A stretch of 64,000 nucleotides of DNA from DATJMJ01 sp035503915 (GTDB lineage Bacteria; Actinomycetota; Acidimicrobiia; Acidimicrobiales; Palsa-688). A program made the position numbers and the translations under genes. The notes below the pieces were generated by a model. The model did no database searches, was not told the origin of the DNA, and worked only from the letters and a program-made list of their open reading frames with translations. The stretch is from assembly GCA_035503915.1 (NCBI GenBank), contig DATJSU010000029.1:62001-126000 (forward strand). The letters run 5' to 3'. Below are positions 60,560 to 64,000 of the stretch, piece by piece. The stretch's first letter is position 1. Each line of letters starts with the position of its first letter.

Positions 60560-61296
60560 CGAGGTGCCCCCCGGCTGGCGGCGACCGCGTCGCGGCTGCT
60601 GAAGCGCCCCTCGTAGATCGCCCGGCCGACGATGACCCCGGCGAGCCGGCGCTCACCTACGTGGAGACGGGCGAGGCGGCGGAGGTCGTCGAGGGACCCG
60701 ACCCCTCCTGAAGCGATGAGGGGTGCCTCGCCCACCTCGAGAAGAGCCCTGTAACCGTTCAGGTCCGGCCCCACCATCAGGCCATCTCGGGAGATTTCTG
60801 TCACGACCACTGCTGCGGCCCCTGCCGCCACGAGAGCTGGCACGACGCTCGTGAGGGCCCGCCCGGCGCGCTGTTGCCATCCTTTTACACGTACTTCGCC
60901 TTGGAAATGGTCAACGCCCGCTGCTACCTGGCCGGGCCAGCGATGCGTGGCCTTGGCAAAAAACTCCTCGTCCAGGAGGGCGGCGGTGCCAACAACAACA
61001 CGCGCGGCCCCCCCCTCGAGCAGTTGCTCGATGTCAGCTTCGGAACGCACGCCGCCACCAGCCTGCACGGGGACTGTCACGGCGCGGGCGATCTCGAGGA
61101 CCACCTCCCGGTTGGCGGCCTCGCCGGTCCGGGCGGCGTCGAGGTCCACTACGTGCAACCAGGGGACGCCGGCAGCTTGGAAGGCCGTCGCTCGCGCGAC
61201 GGGGTCGGCACCGTAGACCGTTTCCCGGCCGAAATCCCCCTGTGCCAGCCGGACGCAGCAGCCGCCCCGCAGGTCGATGGCCGCGTAGAGGTCCAT
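60556..61296 (-). CDS. hisA: ProFAR isomerase (HisA)
   Basis: This 246-residue TIM barrel opens DLYAAIDLRGGCCVRLAQGDF, with VQAGGGVRSEADI and TEISRDGLMVGPDLNGY. The motif IDLRGG and the catalytic Asp in TEISRDG are typical of HisA. Because a separate trpF is present, it need not be the dual-function PriA, although actinobacteria often use PriA. The ATG at 61296 follows the hisH stop by two bases; a GTG one codon upstream is also possible. Confidence 0.95.
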   Translation of the reverse strand: MDLYAAIDLRGGCCVRLAQGDFGRETVYGADPVARATAFQAAGVPWLHVVDLDAARTGEAANREVVLEIARAVTVPVQAGGGVRSEADIEQLLEGGAARVVVGTAALLDEEFFAKATHRWPGQVAAGVDHFQGEVRVKGWQQRAGRALTSVVPALVAAGAAAVVVTEISRDGLMVGPDLNGYRALLEVGEAPLIASGGVGSLDDLRRLARLHVGERRLAGVIVGRAIYEGRFSSRDAVAASRGAPR

Positions 61297-61298
61297 CA

Positions 61299-61922
61299 CT
61301 AATTTTCCTGGCAGAGCTTGACAAAATTGCCGAGCACGCCCAGCCCGACCGAAGACGACTTTTCGGGATGGAACTGGGTTGCAAAGACTGTGCCTTCCTC
61401 GCAGGCCGACGCCACCGGCCCTCCGTAGTCGCACGTCGCCACCGTCTCGGTCCCTACGGGAGGGGCAAAAGAGTGGACGAAGTAAGCCCAAGCGCCCTTT
61501 TCGAAACCCGAAAGCAACCGGCTCCCAGGGCGAACTTCGAGCAGGTTCCATTGCATCTGAGGTCGGCGCACCGGCCCGCCGAGGAGCGCCACCGTGCCCT
61601 CGAACAGGCCAAGGCCGCGAGCGCCGGGCGCCTCCTCGGAAGCCGAATAGAGAAGTTGCATACCAACGCAGATGCCCAGGAACGGCCGCCCGCCGTTGGC
61701 GGCGCTCAGTGCCGCCTCCCAAAGGCCGCTCGCGGCAAGTGCCTCGCTGCAACGGCCAAAATGGCCCACGCCTGGCAGTACGACACCGTCGGCCGAGGCG
61801 ATACCCGCCGTCTTGGTGACCAGGCGGGCGTCGGCGCCCGCCCGGCAAAGGCCTTTCTCGGCGGAACGTAAGTTCCCGATGCCATAGTCGATAACAGCTA
61901 CGTACGGCCCGGCTGCGAGCAC
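61299..61922 (-). CDS. hisH: Imidazole glycerol phosphate synthase glutaminase subunit
   Basis: This 207-residue class I glutamine amidotransferase has the catalytic Cys in FLGICVGMQLLY and the His/Glu in TQFHPEKSS. The YGIGNLRSAEKGL start is typical. The GTG start shares one base with the hisB stop (TAGTG). It provides ammonia to HisF. Confidence 0.96.
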   Translation of the reverse strand: MLAAGPYVAVIDYGIGNLRSAEKGLCRAGADARLVTKTAGIASADGVVLPGVGHFGRCSEALAASGLWEAALSAANGGRPFLGICVGMQLLYSASEEAPGARGLGLFEGTVALLGGPVRRPQMQWNLLEVRPGSRLLSGFEKGAWAYFVHSFAPPVGTETVATCDYGGPVASACEEGTVFATQFHPEKSSSVGLGVLGNFVKLCQEN

Positions 61923-62527
61923 TAGCCGAGTACCCCCTTGGTCGATGGGACCCCACGGCCCTCGATGCGCGCTGCGTCCCTGAGCGCCCTCGCGACGCCT
62001 TTGAAGCTCGCTTCCAGGATGTGGTGGGTGTTGCGGCCACTGCGCATCCTTATGTGCAAGGTGATCGCGGCCGAGCTCGAGAAAGCTCGCCAAAATTCCT
62101 CTGCCAGCTGGGGGTCAAAAGGTGGTTCCCCTAAGGGGTACGCCTCTCCTCCACCCCCGGCGTCAACCTCATAAACGAGGAACGGCCGCCCCGAAAGGTC
62201 CAGCGCCACTTCGACCAAAGCCTCGTCCAGTGGCAGCGAGACGGAGCCAAAGCGCCTGACGCCGGAGCGGTCCCCGAGCGCCTCCCGGAGAGCTTCGCCG
62301 AGGAGGAGCCCGACGTCTTCGACAGTGTGGTGCGCATCTACTTCCAAGTCGCCCTGGGCGCTAACCCTGAGGTCAAAGCCGCCGTGGCGCCCCAATTGGG
62401 AAAGCATGTGGTCAAAGAAGGGCAGCCCCGTCGCGACCTCGACATTCCCAGCCCCGTCAACGGCGAGGTCGATAGATACCCTGGTCTCTTTGGTCTCGCG
62501 CTCCTTGGCGACGGTGCGGGCGCTCAT
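61922..62527 (-). CDS. hisB: Imidazoleglycerol-phosphate dehydratase
   Basis: This 201-residue monofunctional HisB has the two metal-binding motifs: FFDHMLSQLGRHGGFD with VDAHHTVEDVGL, and LHIRMRSGRNTHHILEASFKG. No phosphatase domain is present, so histidinol phosphatase must be encoded elsewhere. Start ATG overlaps the hisC stop (ATGA). Confidence 0.97.
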   Translation of the reverse strand: MSARTVAKERETKETRVSIDLAVDGAGNVEVATGLPFFDHMLSQLGRHGGFDLRVSAQGDLEVDAHHTVEDVGLLLGEALREALGDRSGVRRFGSVSLPLDEALVEVALDLSGRPFLVYEVDAGGGGEAYPLGEPPFDPQLAEEFWRAFSSSAAITLHIRMRSGRNTHHILEASFKGVARALRDAARIEGRGVPSTKGVLG

Positions 62528-63609
62528 GCCAGCACCTCGCGCAATGCTACGAGAAAGCGTTGATTTTCTGCGGGCGTACCAACGGTTGTGCGAAGGCAGC
62601 CCTCGAGGTTGGGCCAGCTCGAGGTGTCCCGCACCAGTACCGAGCGGCGCACGAGCTCTTCCCAAACCTGCTTGCCATCACGCTCTTTGGGCCGCCAGAG
62701 GACGAAGTTCGCTTGAGAAGGCCAGACTTTTACCGGCATGCGGGACAGCTCTGTCACAAGGTGCTCTCTTTGCTCGATTATCGCCGCCACTCTGCTTTCC
62801 ATTTGCGAAGAAAATTGGAGCGCGAGGCGCCCGGCCGCCTGCTTCAAGACATCGAGATGGTACGGCAGGGCTACGCGCTCCAGAGCTTTTACGACTTCTC
62901 CCGGGCCGATCATGTAGCCCAAACGGAGCCCCGCCATGGACCACGTCTTGGAGTACGTCCGCACGACGACCAAGGGGACGCCGTCGCCGACCAGGCTGAG
63001 CGCCGACCAGGAAGAGAACTGGCCGTAGGCTTCGTCGACAACCACGAGCCCGCTCGTTGCGGCAAGGACCGCCCGCACTGTTTGCTCGTCTTCCACCAAA
63101 CCAGTCGGGTTGTTGGGCGAGCACAAAAACACCATCGCGGGTTTCACTTTTTGCACCAGCTCTAACGCCGGCACGATGTCTATGAGAAAATCCTCGTTGC
63201 GTCCGCCTTGGGCAACCTGCGTCCCGGTCAGGTGGGCGATATGGGAGTGGAGCGCGTAAGTCGGCTCGAACATGAGAGCCTTTCTCCCTGCGCCTCCATA
63301 AGCGAGGCAGAGCGACTGGAGGACTTCGTTCGACCCGTTGGCGGCGAAAACTTGCTCAGCGGCTACGCCGTGCCACCCGGCGATCGCCTCGCGCAGAGCC
63401 GACGCCGAGCGGTCCGGGTACCGGTTGAAGGCGGCGCCCCGAGCGATCTCGCACACGGCGTCGACCCATTCGGGGGGGGGAGGGTACGGCGACTCGTTGG
63501 TGTTCAGCCTCACTTCAACCGGCACCTGGGGCGAGTGGTAGCCAGCTCGCAAACCGAGATCGGAGCGGGGCGAAGGGAGCGGCCGAGCGAGGCCGGCTGG
63601 CTGGGTCAT
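62524..63609 (-). CDS. hisC: Histidinol-phosphate aminotransferase
   Basis: This 361-residue PLP enzyme has LNTNESPYPPPP near the N-terminus, the nucleotide region FLCSPNNPTGLVEDEQ, VVDEAYGQF, the PLP Lys in VVRTYSKTWSMAGLRLGY and the C-terminal Arg region LRTTVGTP. The start ATG overlaps the hisD stop (ATGA). Confidence 0.97.
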   Translation of the reverse strand: MTQPAGLARPLPSPRSDLGLRAGYHSPQVPVEVRLNTNESPYPPPPEWVDAVCEIARGAAFNRYPDRSASALREAIAGWHGVAAEQVFAANGSNEVLQSLCLAYGGAGRKALMFEPTYALHSHIAHLTGTQVAQGGRNEDFLIDIVPALELVQKVKPAMVFLCSPNNPTGLVEDEQTVRAVLAATSGLVVVDEAYGQFSSWSALSLVGDGVPLVVVRTYSKTWSMAGLRLGYMIGPGEVVKALERVALPYHLDVLKQAAGRLALQFSSQMESRVAAIIEQREHLVTELSRMPVKVWPSQANFVLWRPKERDGKQVWEELVRRSVLVRDTSSWPNLEGCLRTTVGTPAENQRFLVALREVLA

Positions 63610-64000
63610 GTCGACGAGCCCACCGAGGCGGTACCTTTACGGCCCGCGGCAACCTGGTCGTCGGCGCGACGCAGGACCGACTCGGCGTGGGCGGCGAGCC
63701 CCTCAGCCTCGGCTATGGCAGCGACGTGAGGAGCTACCCTCGCCAGCGCCTCCTCGTCGACCGACACGACGTGCACCCGCTTCAAAAAGTCCAAAGTCCC
63801 GAGCGCGCTCGAGAAGCGGGCGCTCCTCGCCGTCGGCAGCACGTGGCTGGGGCCTGCCAGGTAATCGCCCACGCTGGCTGGGGCCCAGGGCCCGCAGAAG
63901 ACGGCGCCTGCCGAGCGGACCAGGGGCACCAAGGCCTCGGGGCTCGCGGTGAGCAGCTCGAGGTGCTCGGGGGCGACGATATTGCAGACCGCCATCGCCT
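63606..64000 (-). CDS. hisD: Histidinol dehydrogenase, C-terminal part (5' end outside window)
   Basis: These are the last 130 codons or so of HisD, running in from the right edge. AVCNIVAPEHLELL is the family motif with catalytic Glu and His. GAVFCGPWAPASVGDYLAGPSHVLPT and ALGTLDFLKRVHVVSVDE follow. The stop overlaps the hisC start (ATGA), so hisD is the upstream member of the operon seen in this window. Confidence 0.96.
   Translation of the reverse strand, partial: AMAVCNIVAPEHLELLTASPEALVPLVRSAGAVFCGPWAPASVGDYLAGPSHVLPTARSARFSSALGTLDFLKRVHVVSVDEEALARVAPHVAAIAEAEGLAAHAESVLRRADDQVAAGRKGTASVGSST

Overview
The window is a 64 kb, gene-dense, high-GC chromosomal segment with many GTG and TTG starts and frequent 1-4 base overlaps of stop and start codons. 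Several features point to an actinobacterium, most likely of the Acidimicrobiia. These are a Pol I with Tyr in the O-helix and no 3'-5' exonuclease residues, an ANTAR response regulator, an Rpf-like transglycosylase, a DinB/maleylpyruvate-isomerase-like protein, a DtxR regulator, a sucrase/ferredoxin-like protein, and a secreted protein built of 'GYW-x-V...DGGVF-x-FGDA-x-YYGS' repeats. The class assignment is inferred from gene content only. No rRNA, tRNA, CRISPR array, transposase or integrase was recognised.

Layout. (1) 1-5.9 kb, + strand: a hopanoid operon (HpnE C-terminus, polyprenyl diphosphate synthase, squalene-hopene cyclase, a fused HpnG-like nucleosidase/IspH protein, HpnH), followed by an SDR and an OsmC protein. 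(2) 7.3-9.8 kb: a DUF2079 membrane protein convergent with a DPM1-like glycosyltransferase. (3) 9.9-17.0 kb, - strand: pyruvate kinase with a clear terminator, a NERD-like protein, alanine dehydrogenase and pyruvate carboxylase, that is, a pyruvate node. (4) 17.0-17.6 kb: decayed DNA with a truncated AbiEi-like N-terminus. (5) 17.6-20.1 kb: sucrase/ferredoxin-like and repeat-plus-CHAP proteins. (6) 20.3-23.9 kb: prpD-prpB-prpC of the methylcitrate cycle. (7) 24-31.4 kb: a membrane protein, a TPR-GGDEF protein, polA and a DtxR regulator with altered metal ligands. (8) 31.4-35.5 kb: ANTAR regulator, coiled-coil protein, an OmpR-type two-component pair and mobA. (9) 35.7-38.7 kb: a 55-residue membrane protein and an NMT1-type ABC importer whose binding protein lies convergent to its permease and ATPase. 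(10) 38.8-42.0 kb: Rpf-like protein, an unknown membrane protein, an ArsR regulator whose promoter, operator and start codon are nested, and a maleylpyruvate-isomerase-like protein. (11) 42.1-45.7 kb: a three-gene, translationally coupled operon of a sigma-region-4-like protein, a VirD4/TraG-type coupling ATPase and an AAA ATPase with an unusual P-loop, with no relaxase or secretion channel nearby. This is the least explained locus. (12) 45.8-49.3 kb: trpC-trpF-trpB-trpA. (13) 49.4-51.7 kb: a second two-component pair. (14) 51.7-64.0 kb, - strand: one long co-directional run hisD-hisC-hisB-hisH-hisA-hisF-(GroES paralogue)-(BNR-repeat protein)-(MoaD/ThiS-like)-hisI-trpE-ygfZ-MFS-bioD-bioB.

How the genes fit together. 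The hopanoid operon carries the synthesis of isoprenoid precursor (IspH), chain elongation, cyclisation and side-chain attachment and trimming (HpnH, HpnG-like) in one unit. The last 12 kb couples histidine, tryptophan and biotin biosynthesis, and pyruvate carboxylase upstream is a biotin-dependent consumer. The most useful second looks are the HpnG-IspH fusion, the orphan coupling-protein operon, the BNR/MoaD pair inside the histidine run, the ArsR leaderless operator, the hisI-trpE inverted repeat and the altered ion-binding residues of pyruvate kinase and the DtxR protein.
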